Assembly: GCA_020064725.1 (NCBI GenBank)
Contig: JAGTWJ010000020.1
Span: 33,375-97,374, forward strand
DNA length: 64,000 bases
DNA from: Drechslerella dactyloides
Taxonomy: Eukaryota > Ascomycota > Orbiliomycetes > Orbiliales > Orbiliaceae
Direction: 5' to 3'
Part shown: positions 36,447 to 49,162 of the stretch, piece by piece
Layout of the letters: every line of letters begins with the position of its first letter
How positions within the stretch are numbered: the stretch's first letter is position 1
Notes under the pieces: generated by a model
What the model saw: the letters and a program-made list of their open reading frames with translations, nothing else
What the model was told of the DNA's origin: nothing
The model's database searches: none
Position numbers and translations under genes: made by a program

Positions 36447-37543
36447 ACGTGTATGATAAGCGACCGGATCAGACAAGCGACCGGATCACCTCGCAGTCAA
36501 ACACCCCACTAAAAACCATTTATTTAATATTATAATAAATATCTATTATAAAATTATAAAAAAAATACTTTAAAATAAATATATATTCAAAGAGATTAAT
36601 TATCATTTTTTTAATTTTTTAATATTAATATTAAATTAATAATAATTATTTTAAATATTATAAAAAACAACACAAACTTTTAGGTGTTTGACTGTAAATA
36701 TCTAAGTAATTTATAAATAAAAACTTCTAAAAATTGAAGATATAATAAATTATTATATAATCTAGGATTATAGAGAGTTCTAGCTTATTATATTAAAAAT
36801 TAGGCTTTATAAAGGTGGCTAAAGTTGGTACAATACATCCAACTATTTTTTAAAAAATTATATATAAAAATATTATAAAAGAATTTCAAAAAAATAAAAT
36901 AATAAATTTTTAATATATTAAAATTAAACTAAATTTTTTTTAAATTTTTTTATATATTATATAATTTAATATTAATATTTTTAATTTCTATTATAAAAAA
37001 TTATAAAAAATTGAATTTTCGACAAAAAAAATTAAAAAAAATTAGAAAAATTATAATTTAACCTTATCCAATCTAATATTAATTTTTTTAATTTTTTTTA
37101 TAATATTTTTATATATAATTATTTAAAAAAATAGCTGGTGTGTTGTTGGTGTGTTGTACCAACTTTAACCACTTTTATTAAGCTTAATTTTTAATAGAAT
37201 AAACTAAAACTCTCTATAATCCTATATTATATAATAATTTATTATATCTTCAATTTTTAGAAGTTTTTATTTATAAATTACTTAGATATTTACAGTCAAA
37301 CACCTAAAAGTTTGTGTTGTTTTTTATAATATTTAAAATAATTATTATTAATTTAATATTAATATTAAAAAATTAAAAAAATGATAATTAATCTCTTTGA
37401 ATATATATTTATTTTAAAGTATTTTTTTTTATAATTTTATAATAGATATTTATTATAATATTAAATAAAAGGTGTTTGGTGGGGTGTTTGACTGAGTGGG
37501 GTGATCCGGTCGCTTGTCTGATCCGGTCGCTTATCATACACGT
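36447..37543. mobile_element. Foldback element, 1.1-kb near-perfect palindrome (copy L)
   Basis: 1097 bp flanked by TA (36445-36446 and 37544-37545). Cap ACGTGTATGAT and iterons AAGCGACCGGATCAGAC and AAGCGACCGGATCACC are those of the Fot1-like family, but the element has no transposase. Its left arm (about 36447-36900) is the reverse complement of its right arm (about 37090-37543). Examples: CAACACAAACTTTTAGGTG at 36668 pairs with CACCTAAAAGTTTGTGTTG at 37302; CCGGATCAGACAAGCGACC pairs at the ends. A centre of about 190 bp separates the arms. Probably a non-autonomous derivative moved in trans by the GGATCA-iteron subfamily. Confidence 0.93.
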
Positions 37544-37880
37544 TATAATAAATAAATAAATTTTGGAAAATTTAAATAATTTTTATTAAAATTCTAAAAA
37601 CTAATAAATATTTTAATCTATAATTATAGTTATAAATAGGTTTTAAATTAAATATATATTTCTTTAAATTATAATTATCTATTTTTTTATTTTTTATATT
37701 TTAAATTTAAATATAATTTAAATTACTTTTAATATTTTATAAATATATATTAAAAAGGAGTTAAAATAGTTTATTACTCCTAATTTAGGTAGCTATAATA
37801 TAGATAAGAGATTAATTACTATATTAATTAATATAATAATTAGTAAAACCTTAGAAATTTAAATAAATTTAAATTTATTA

Positions 37881-39771
37881 ACGTCAACAATAAGCGACCG
37901 AGCCGGACAAGCGACCGAGCCACCTTTGGGCGCCTATAAATCCTTTTGCCTTCACTACCATATACCTTAATAATTATAATAATAGCTATTTCTATAACTA
38001 AATCACATATTAATTTAATTATCTAAGTTTTAGAAAAAAATATAATTTTAAATATTAAAATTATTATAAAGCTATATAATGTTTTTTGGTCTACTTTTAT
38101 CTACTAGTATAAAGACTATATCTTTAAGGTAAACAATATCTTAAAATTATAAAACTTTATAAATTTAAAAAAAAATATTATTATTTAGTATATATTTAAG
38201 CTATCTACATAATCTTTTTATTTTAGATTATATAATATAAAGGATATAGCCAATTAGCTACTATTAATATATAATAATAATAGTACTTAATATATTAACA
38301 AAAAATAAATTAATAATTTTGTTAAATACTATCCAGAACTATAAATATATTTTTTTAAAAAATATAATTATTAATAAGTAAAATACAAAGATCTAATATT
38401 TATAAATAAATAGTTTTAACTAATAAAAATAATAAAAACTAAATATAATATTATAAATAATAATATTTATAACTTTAATAAAACTAGTTTTATAATAAAC
38501 ATAATATCTACAACTATTATTATTATAAATATTAAAAAATATAATAAAACAAAACTAGCATAATCTAAAAACTATAAATAAATAATAATTATTTAAAAAA
38601 TAAATATAAAAAAATAAACTATACCACTATTTATTATTTTTACTAGATAATATTATCTAATAAATTAATATATAAAAACAAAGCTATTAATAAATTAGAT
38701 TATTATATTTTCTAATAATAATTAAATAATAAATAAATTAGTTTTTAAATAATTAAAGTATTTTAATAAATTTATAGTATAATACTATTTTTTAAATTAT
38801 TATTTATTAATTTTAAATAGTTATAAAAATTATTATTTAATTATTTTTAAGCTATATTATTAAAAATATAAAATTATTATAATCTATATATTATTATATT
38901 TATTATATATTTTTTAGCTACTAAATATAGACTATTTTAGGTTATTTAAACAAACATATAATTTTTAAATAAAAAATTTAATATATATATATATTAACTA
39001 TATTTTTAAATTGGAGTTTTTTTTTAGATTTTATAAGATATTTATTATTATAATAATATTTAAAAATATATATAATAGTTTTATTAAAATTAATATTATA
39101 TTTTATAATTTTGATAAAATTCTATTAAAATTAAATATACAACTACTAATAGTTATTTTAATAAATTTATATCTAAGTACCATAAATATAGTAGTTATCT
39201 AAACTATAAAAATACTATTAAATTTATTAAAGACTAGTTTATAAATAAGCTTAATCAAAAACTAGATTATTTAATATCAGAATAACTCTTCTATATTATT
39301 ACTAATAGTTATAAACCAACTATTTAAAAAAATATAAATAATAATATATTAAATAATATTTATATATATAAAAAATATAATACTTCAGTCTACAAATAAG
39401 CTACTAAATAAGTATTAATAATTAAAAAAATAATATATATAATATAGTAACACATTTACTATATACTAAACTAATAAAATCCTAAATAATAATATTATAA
39501 ATAAAGTAATTAAATAATTAATATCTTTAAAATATTAATATACTTTTTAATTAAAAGATATCTTTAAAAATATATATTATTATAATAAATATAATAAATA
39601 TAGATATAATATTTAAACATATTAATAGAAATCTTTAAAATCTAAATAAATAATTTTTTACTTCTAAGGTAGGAAATCTTTTTTTAGTGATAATATAGCT
39701 GGATTTTTTATTGGGGTAATGTGGAGGGGTGGCTCAGTCGCTTGTCCGGCTCAGTCGCTTATCGTTGATGT
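37881..39771 (+). mobile_element. Fot1-like DNA transposon, full length, decayed (copy F)
   Basis: 1891 bp, TA at 37879-37880 and 39772-39773. Cap ACGTCAACAAT, iterons AAGCGACCGAGCCGGAC and AAGCGACCGAGCCACC. Transposase on the plus strand; a short readable piece at 39011-39202 (MEFFFRFYKIFIIIIIFKNI) corresponds to the region after the third catalytic Asp in copies C and J. Nested in the LTR element 34704-47134, 336 bp from the foldback element. Confidence 0.92.
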
Positions 39772-42330
39772 TATAAGGTTTGTGTTTATAAATTAAATTT
39801 ATATTATAACTTAAATAATATATAATATATTTTTAAATTTTTTTAGCTATATTATACTAATAAAAAGAGCTTAGATAAATAAGAATTTATTCAAATTTAA
39901 AATAGGTTTAATTATTATAAATTATTATAAGAAGATTATATTAGAGGATTTTAATAATTAAAAAAATATAAAAATAAGTTTAGTAATAATTCTAATTAAA
40001 AAAATATAAAAAACTATCAGATATATATATAAAAACAAACTCTAAATACTTAATAAAATTATTAGTATTAAAGATATTATTTTTATCTAATTTAGTTAAT
40101 ATCTTCTTTATATATTTATTCTTATTATATACTACTATTAGTTTGTTGTGAAACTTATTAAAAACCTATATTAATATATTAAAAAAGATAATATTAATAT
40201 CTATTAAGGATTTATATTTATTTATATACAAATTTACTAAATTTAGGTTTCTATATATAATATCTATTCTATTTATCTTTTTTTTTTATTAATTAGATAT
40301 TCCAACTTTATTTTTCTTCTGATTAACTTTATATATAGTAATGTTTTTTTTGTGATTCTTAATTTTTTCTTGTAATATTACTTTTTTGGGTGTAATGGCA
40401 TGTTTATCAACCTGCTATTTTAACTAGGATAATATATTAGAAATAATTATGGTTTTGTTTTTTTTATATTAGACTTTAAGATATAATTAAAATTAATTTA
40501 AAAAGTTTATTTATTTAGATTATTATATATTTATTTATTTAAGAACAGTTATTTTCAATTTTTTTAACTTTACTAAATTTTTTAAAATTTTATAATTAAT
40601 AAAGATTATCATATATAATATTTATTTAATATAATATTAGAATTTATATATTATAAATATTAGATCTAAATATTTTATGTTGGTGGGCTAATAGTTAGCT
40701 TTGGCTTTAATAAATATTAAAGATAAAAAGTATATAGGTATAAGTTTATCTAGATTTGGTTTGTAGATTTGGGGGGCCTGGGTGGCGGAATTGGGTGAGG
40801 TGGTTGTTGTGGAGGGTGTTGTTGTTGTGGTGGATGTGGATATTTCAATATTGTTCTGGTTAGGCTGAATTTGATAGGCTGTTATGTCTTGGCCCTATTT
40901 TTTTGAAGAGTTGATATATATAAACAACACTTAATCCTTTTAAAAGTGGTTAAGTGTGGTTAAGAAGGTTTAATATATATTTTTTTATTTAATTCTCTAT
41001 TTATGGGTAAGGGTAAACTTTTTATTAGTAATATATTGTTTATAGGTTTGGTTTGTTTTTAATCCTCTTTTTACTTTTAGTATTTTTAGTAGTTAAAAAT
41101 ATCTTATTTTTTATAAATAAAATAAGATTATTTTTTATAAATAAAATAAGATTATTTTTTAATACTAACTAATTAATCTAAGTTATGATTTAAATTCTAC
41201 TAATATTTATAATTTAATAAGTTTAATTAAAATCTTAATATATAATTTTAGTATAGTAAGTTTAAAATAATTAATTAGTTTATCTAGAAATTTAATATTA
41301 TAAAAACTTAAATAGTATTTAGATATATTTAAAGTTATATTGATATTTTTAAATATAAATATTATTTTATTTAAGTAACATAAATATTTATTAAAAATTT
41401 TAAAATATATAATTATATTATTAATATAATAATTTATAAAATATTATTTACTAAATAATTTAAAGAATAAATAATCTATAAATTATTATTAATACTATAC
41501 AACTTATTTATATCTTATTAAGATAATAATAAATTATTTATAATTTTTATAAAATATTATAACTATTTTATATTAATTTTTAATTACTACTATATATTAG
41601 TAGTAAATTATAGTTAAATCTAGTATTAATAATTAGTATAAATTTATAATATTATTTATAATCTTATTTATAAATAATAATAAATATAAATTATCAAAAA
41701 CCAAACAATTTAAAAAACATATATCTATAACAGAATATATTTTATAATTAGAACCATAAATAATAAATACTTATAAAATATAAATATTATTATATATTCT
41801 AATTTATTATATATAATTAATAACATAATTATAATCAAAGATTTTATTAATTTTCTCTTAATTATATTTTAAATTATATATTAGAAGATAAGATTTAAAT
41901 ATACTCTTATTTTTAATAATAGATATTTACATCCAATCCTCTTTTAGTTTATAAATTAAGCTCAGCATATTATTATATAAGTCTTGATATCTTTTAATAA
42001 ATTTAAACAATAATTTTATTTGATTAGGAGAGATATTATTAGTTTTATTTATATTAACTTTTTACTATATAGATATTAAGCCATTTAAATCTAGAACTAT
42101 AATATTTTACAAAAATAGATATTTATATTTAAAAAAAAAAAAGCCTAGATCTATATATAATCAAAATCTTAATTATAATTATTATTATAATTTTTATTAT
42201 AATTATGATTATCATCAGGCTTGTCTTAAGATTGGGATACTTGGGAGTTAGTAGAATAACATATATAGATATTATAAAAGACCTAGAGCTTCTTATATAG
42301 GTATAGATAGTTATCCACTTTAGTAAAGAC

Positions 42331-42630
42331 CTAGGTAATTCTCTTCATAAGGCCTAACAAGCCTACTACTACAACATTCAGGCCTAAGACTGTATCAATA
42401 GAAGGTAGAGCAATTTTAACTTCATATATCTCCTCCCCAGCAAAAATTTCAAAACATGATAATGGGGTGGGCCTAGAAACCAATTGGGTAGGGGTGGCCT
42501 TAACAAATTTATATTCTGGAGTAATATATATAAATTCAGAGTTAACAATAAGCAGATTATCAATCTTGAGTATATTGTTTGCTATAATACCATTTAAAAC
42601 AGAGGAAGACATAAGAGCCACTATAGGCAA
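42331..42630 (-). pseudogene. Retroviral-type aspartic protease-like fragment
   Basis: A 99-aa open stretch within the 141-bp-LTR element, less mutated than its surroundings. Its start, PIVALMSSSVLNGIIANNIL, is laid out like the retropepsin-type signature ALIDSGA..NFI...L with the Asp, Gly and Ala positions altered. Later residues (YEVKIALPSIDTVLGLNVV) resemble the strand and hydrophobic segments near the end of such domains. If correct it would have matured Gag-Pol. The absence of the catalytic Asp and the continued damage on both sides mean it is not active. Moderate to low certainty. Confidence 0.4.
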
Positions 42631-45282
42631 ACCTGATGGTTAAACTGAAGAGTTCAACCCCAAAAAAAGATATCAATATCCACCCAAAATAGCCCTATAT
42701 TTCCTTTATAACCTTATTCCAGAAAGTAAGATGGGTACTTTAGATAAATAATAATATATAACCTAAAAATATATTATATAAAAGCAAAATTAGAATAGAT
42801 ATAGTATTAAATATTAATATATAAATTTAATCAATATAAAAAATATAAATAAAGATAAGTAATTAATTTTAATTATTTTTTTAATTAATATATAAAAAAT
42901 TATAAACAAAGATTAATTTAAAAAGATAATCTTAATACAAATCAAGTTTCTTTAGAAAATAAATTAATATAGATTTTCTTATATTTATAAAAATGGTTAC
43001 TACACCATCTATATAAATTAATAGATTTTTAACTATTTTTTATTTAATTGTTTAAACTTTAATTTTTATAAAACTATATATATATATTGTTAGCTTTTTT
43101 TTATAAAAATCTAAAATAATGTTTTTTGTATAAAAATTATCCTAACCAGTTAAGAAGAAATAAGAAAATTTATTTATAATAATATATTATTTTAAAAATA
43201 ATATAAAATATTTATCAAAAATTTCTTAGTATATTATAATATATATTATTTTAATTAGGTAGATAATTGCTCTGTTTATATTTTTGATGTTTATCTTAAT
43301 GGGTAGGTTTTTGTAGATAATTATTTATTTTTTTTTAATCATATTTTTTAAAAAATTATGATTTATAATTAAATATAGATAACTTGAATTAATATATGTG
43401 GTGTGGAAGCTTAGCTTTGTTTTTATGAATATATTATAGAGTCTTTTATTTTTAATACTTTTATAAAGATTTTACTATTTATTTTTTTTAGTTTTTTTTA
43501 AATTGAATACTGATTTAACTTATATATATATTATAGTTAATATATTACTTTTGTTATTATATATACTAAACAATACATTATTTATTGTGGAATTTAAGAT
43601 TATAATAATTAATTCTTTAGATATTTATAACAATCTATAGTGTTTTTTAAATTTGAAGTAAGTATAAAATTTGGTAATTATAACAAAATTATTGTAGTAA
43701 ATTTAGTATTGATAAGGCTTTATAGGTACTAAGTTGTGAAGTTTGAAGTTAATCTTGAAGTTAGCTTGGTTGGTTTGGTGGACTTAAGCAAAATATGTGT
43801 GTTTGGGGTTGGCCTAATATAATTATTAATAATTAGCAACTATCTAAATCTTATTAGTATTTTCTATACTAAAATTAACTATTATTTTATCATAGGCTTC
43901 TTTTTTAGTGAACTTCTCCTATATTTTCTCTTAGTTTTGTAGTTCTAGAGTATCAGAATTATATTTAATTTTGTTATTATATATACTACTTATTGAATTA
44001 TTATTTGTTTTACTAAAATCAAAGTTTATATTGGATATGGGGGGGCTTAATAGGGGATTAAGGGATTTATCATATTACCTGGCATAAGCCTTTTCTCCAA
44101 ATCTATTAAATTCTTTTTTAAACAAGATTTTCTCCTAATATTTAATATAGTATCTATTTTTTTTTTCATTATTATAAATATAATCTATATTTTTATTAAT
44201 TTACTCAAACTCTTCCTATATTTATTATAATATATAATAAATTTATTTATAATATATATATTTTTCTAAATTTTCTTTATTAAAATTATTCTTTACTTAG
44301 AATATATCCTTAATCTTAATAAGTTTATTAATAAGATATTTTTTTAATTAATAATTTTTTTTATTATAAATCTAGTATATATTTAACACTTTATTACTAT
44401 TGATACTAAGTGTAATTCTATTAATAAAAAATCCATTAATAATTTTTTTTATATTTATAATTTTCTTAACAAAAATCATCTTTTTACTTTACTTTCCTTT
44501 TCTAGAATTTATATTTATATTAAAAATATATTTTTTCTTTATCACAAATTTTTATCTATTATTACTATTTTTAAAAGTATTATTAAATTTTTTTTTTTTA
44601 ATTATTATATAATTTTTAAAAATATTATTAATTTTTAAAAAAAATTAAAATAACTTACCTTTTTTTTATTTTTTTTATTTATTATTATATATTTTCTTAT
44701 AAATTTCTAATAAAAAGATTATTTTTATTTTATAAATCTTCAAACTATCTTTTTTAATAAAATCAATAGTAGAATAAAATTCTAGTATATAATAAAAACT
44801 ATTGTTAATAAACTAAATCTAAACATCCAAATCTATAATACTTATTAAAATTAATTTTTAAAGCTTTTAATTAAAATATTTAATAAATATATAACTATTA
44901 TTTTATAAAAAAATATTTTTATAAACAATTATCAAAAAATTCAATATAAACTATATAAAATCTTTTTTAATAATTTAAATTTATTGATTAATAATAGTTA
45001 TTAAATAATCCTTATTAATTTAAGATAATAAAATATATTATATAATAGTAATATTTTTATATAAATATTATCATAATATAGTTTTAATTTATATAAGTTT
45101 TTATTTATTATAGATAGTATCTTTAATATATTTAATAAATATGTTAGTATATTTAAGATTAAAAATATATACCAGTTTAAAAAAACTAATCTTCTTTAGT
45201 TTTAAAGCTTTAGTCTTTTTTTTATTATTAGCTACCTTATTTTATTTTATTAATTTTAGATTATATCTTTATATAAATTATG

Positions 45283-45572
45283 AATTAATCTGGGATTTAA
45301 GGTGTTAGAGGTGTCAGATTTATTAAGCTTAACATCATCCTGCTTTAGCCTCCGGTTTGACCTCTGGTTTGACCCCCAGTACCTGCATTACTAGTCAACA
45401 TCTTGACCTTTTTGGGTGGTGAATTATGAAGGGATGATTCATCTTTTTCTTCTTATAGAGATGATTCTTTTTGTTCAAGATCTTCAGAATCTAAACAACA
45501 TCTTTTTAATAATAAATTATTCTCTAACTCTAATTATATTAATATTAATTCTAAAGATTCTGGAATTCTCAT
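45283..45572 (-). pseudogene. Gag-like N-terminal fragment
   Basis: Starting ATG at 45572 the minus strand reads MRIPESLELILI, LELENNLLLKRCCLDSEDLE, QKESSL, EEKDESSLHNSPPKKVKML, TSNAGTGGQTRGQTGG, SRMMLSLINLTPL in one frame, interrupted only by TAA/TAG at positions that would be CAA/CAG/GAA. The product is acidic, coiled-coil-like at first, then Gly/Gln/Arg-rich, a layout common at the start of retrotransposon Gag. It lies 1.4 kb inside the 5' LTR (minus orientation). Not a confident family match. Confidence 0.45.
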
Positions 45573-46993
45573 TTTTGTTTCTTCTTTGAATTCAAAACCT
45601 GATTATCTTGTGAAAAGATTGTATAGTGTTTGTCTTACGCCAGTTAAGATGCTCAAACCTTCCCTAAGTCTTACTAACTATATGGGCCTTGTTAGCTGCT
45701 GACCAGGCCTACCTTCAGAGGGCCTAAATATCTTCTGATTATTAGTAATATCTTAATCCTAATTATTGTCCTGATTTTCATAATTATTATCTTAATTATC
45801 ATAATTATCCTCAATCTTAATTATTTATTCCTCTAAGATTATCTTAGATTCTACTATATTATTTGGAGTTAGTTTAAAATAAATTTTTTATATATTTTCT
45901 TTTATATTTTTTTTAATTATTAAGTTAAATATCAAGTTATTATTCTAATTAAATAGTTGTAGTTATAAATTAAGATTTTGAATATAATTATATATTATAA
46001 TTAATATTATAGATGTTAGTTATTTTTGTATAAAGTTAATAGATTGGTTAAATAGTTTTATAAATATAGTAAGTTATTTCTTGAATTTAATTTAAGTAAA
46101 ATCCTTTTAACTATATAATTATATTTAGATACTCTTATATTTGTTAATAAAGAAATTATATCTATACCAAAAATATAATTTAGTAATCTATATATAAACT
46201 TCAAGAATAATATTTATTTAATTAAAATTAATTAAAAATTGTTTTTTAATAAAATATAATAAATTAATAATAGCTTAGTTTCTTTCTAAAGTTTCTTGTA
46301 AAAGAACATATTTAGGGGGTAGAAATTATATTATTTTTAAATATCTTATTGATTTTAATAAAGTTATTTTGCTGGTTTGTTTGGTTCTTATAAAGATTAG
46401 TAGTATTAATCTAATAAAATTTATATATTATAAGTATAGGTTTAAAAATAAATAGAAAATGGAATCAATTATAAATATATAAAAGATTTCTTAAACTAGA
46501 ATTAAGTTATCTATATATTATATATAAAAAGATAAAGAGATATAGACAGTACATAATAAAATAAAAGATTAAGATATATATATAAGATAAGAAGTGGTAA
46601 TATATTAGTAAAGATATAGTAAATAAATTTAGAAATTTTTTAAACTTTAGTAGTTAAAACCCCATAAAAATACTTCTCTTTTTTAATAAATTATAACAAC
46701 ACCACAAAATGAAAAAAAGATAATTTAAATAAGTAAAAATACCTATTCAATATCCTAAACACATTCTAAAATTCTAAGTATAATTTTATCAAATAAAAAA
46801 AAATTAATTAAAGTTAAAATTTACAATAAACTAACAAAATATAAAAAAAAAAAATTAGATATAATTCAAAAAAAAACTTATTTTTATAATTTAATATATA
46901 ATTAAAATTATTTAAAACTTACCTAGACTAAACAAATTACTTAATTTAGTTTTTTAAATATATAATAGATTATAAATAATTAATATTATTAAA

Positions 46994-47134
46994 TAAAGTC
47001 TATTGGGTTGGGTTCTATAAGTTAAAATTGATAATAATAGAAAAGAATCTTCATCTTATACATTTATTAGTAAACTACATACAGTGAGCCAGGCTTGGCA
47101 TTCCGGCCAGCCACATCCGGTCCACAACCCCACA
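46994..47134 (-). repeat. Right LTR (141 bp) of the 34.7-47.1 kb element
   Basis: Same length as the left LTR. Its first 90 bp show many G-to-A and C-to-T changes relative to the left copy, while its last 50 bp (GGCATTCCGGCCAGCCACAT) are unmutated and keep two CpG sites that the left copy has lost. Flanked by AATAG. Confidence 0.9.
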
Positions 47135-47402
47135 AATAGTAATAATATAAATTTTAATATTTAATATAATATTTTTTTAATATATATATATTATTAAATA
47201 TAATTAATATTAGTTTATATTATATTATATATATAATTTTAAAAATTATTTTATAAGATTTTATTATATAAAAAAAAATAAAAAAATAAAATTTATTATT
47301 TTTGTAATTCTATTTCTTTATTTTTTTATAGGTTTTTTTTTTTTTATTTTTTTATTATAGTAATAATATATGTTATCTATTTTAATTATTAAAAAATATT
47401 AA

Positions 47403-48542
47403 CTTTTAAACTAGTTATATTATATTTTTGTTTTAAAGTTTAGATAAATATTAATATTTTAAATAAGATTTTTTATTATTAGAATAATATTTATAAAATT
47501 ATAAATAAATTAATTTATATTTTAGAAAAAGATGAATTTTGTGTATATAGAAATTTTTTATATTTAATAATAGTTTTAATATTAAAAAATATAATTTTAA
47601 AATAAAGTAAATTTATTTAGTATAATTATATAATTATTATTAATTTTTTATATTTTTATTATTTTTTTTTAAATCTTCTTTAAAATTATTATAATAGTAG
47701 GTTTTATTTTATTTAATAAATATTAAATTTATTAAAATATTATTTAATAAATTTTAGTATATTGTTTTCTAATTATTATAAGTTTTTTTTAGTAGATAAT
47801 TTTTTTATTTAATTAAAAATTTATTAATTAATATTTCTAGGTTATTTTTATAATCTAGAATTTTTTTAATTTTATATTTATTATAATTATTTTTCTTAAT
47901 TTTTAGGTTATTTGTTTTTTTTTAAGTCTATTAAGTATAGGTTTAAATAAAATAATATAAAATATTTTATAAATTCTAAAATTTTTAAAAATATAAAATT
48001 TAAAAAAATATTTATTCAATTTTTTAGTTATAATATATAGTCTAAGTTTTTAAAAATTAAATTTTTAATTAAGTTTCTTTATTTTAATATTTTTTATAAA
48101 TAGATATATTTTATTTTTTTTTAAAAAAAAAAAAAAATTTTATCCTCTTTCTATTATAATAATAAGATATAGTTTTGACTATAAAATGTAAATTATTTTT
48201 TTAATATTTATAAAATTTATTTATAAATTTAAAATATTTTTTAGTATTAGGGATTTTTTTTGTATAAGTAGAACTAGTTATATAATTTATAGGTTTTAAC
48301 CTTATAATATTTTATAAAATATATAATTTATAGTTAAGTATTTTAATAAATTGTAAATAAATTTTATTATAAATAATAATTTTATTTAATTATTTTATAT
48401 ATAATTTAAAAATAATTTAAAATAGATTTTTATTATTTAAATTATTTATTTTAATATTTTATTAATTTAAAATTTTTTTTTTTATTATTATATTAAATTT
48501 AGTGTTTAAGATATTTATAATATATTTTTAATATTTATTATT
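47403..48542 (-). mobile_element. Inverted 3' fragment of the chromovirus
   Basis: This 1.14-kb stretch is the reverse complement of 58719-59846, the 3' end of the chromovirus body: integrase tail and chromodomain. Matching blocks include ATATTAATATTTTAAATAAG (at 47450 and its complement near 59800) and ATTATTATAATAGTAGGTTT. It stops exactly at 48543 where the plus-strand element's LTR begins, and at its other end no LTR is seen. So it is a truncated older copy in the opposite orientation. Confidence 0.75.
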
Positions 48543-49162
48543 TGTTATGAGATAACAGCGCAGCACCTGAATATCTTGTACAGACCTGATTCCTATACTA
48601 ATGCCCAGTCTATTTAGTATATAAAATAATAATATATTTATATATTTTATAAATTAAATTTCTATATTAGATATATATCTATATAGGTATATCTTATATA
48701 AATAATAAGACTATATAAGATATACTATTATATAAAAAAATAATATATATTATATTTCTTTTAATATGAAAACTATTATAATAACTTATAATATATAATA
48801 TACTTCCTACTTTTATTTCTTAAGAAAATAGAAGTAGGGAGTAAGTAATATCTAGAAATAAAAAATATAATATATTAATATATTTTTATTATTTTATATA
48901 TTAGATATTATGTATTTAATTAGTTTATTTATTAATTAATTAATAACTTTTTTTTGGGATTTTATTAATTAATATTTAAATTATAATATTTTAATAAATA
49001 GTTTATTTTATTATTATTATTATATATTTTATTTTAATAGTTATTATTATATTTAATATATATATATATTTTTTTTTATTAAAAAATTTATATAATAATA
49101 ATTAAAAATTAAAGATTTTAAAATAAAGTATATTTAATTTAGTTTTAAATTAAAATATAATA
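48543..49162 (+). repeat. Chromovirus 5' LTR (620 bp)
   Basis: Starts TGTTATGAGATAACAGCGCA (the complement of the solo LTR's end) and ends AAAATATAATA, the RIP-converted form of GAAGTGTAACA. The outer end keeps GC, the inner end has lost every C and G. The same sequence (TTTTAATTAATTATTTTTA) follows this LTR and the one at 59848. Confidence 0.82.

Larger units (their letters stand above)
34704..47134 (-). mobile_element. LTR retrotransposon with 141-bp LTRs and target duplication
   Basis: Identical-length terminal direct repeats (34704-34844 and 46994-47134) start TGGAGTCTATCGGGTTGGG (TAAAGTC in the right copy) and end ACAACCCCACA. The 5-bp sequence AATAG flanks the whole unit (34699-34703 and 47135-47139), so this is one insertion of 12,431 bp, or about 9.4 kb after subtracting the foldback element at 36447 and the Fot1-like copy at 37881. 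Orientation is inferred as minus: a gag-like reading at 45572-45283 and a protease-like reading at 42630-42331 are both minus-strand and in the right order, and GTTTTGGGGAT lies where the polypurine tract should be. Reverse transcriptase was not identified, so the superfamily is open. RIP damage is uneven. Confidence 0.85.
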
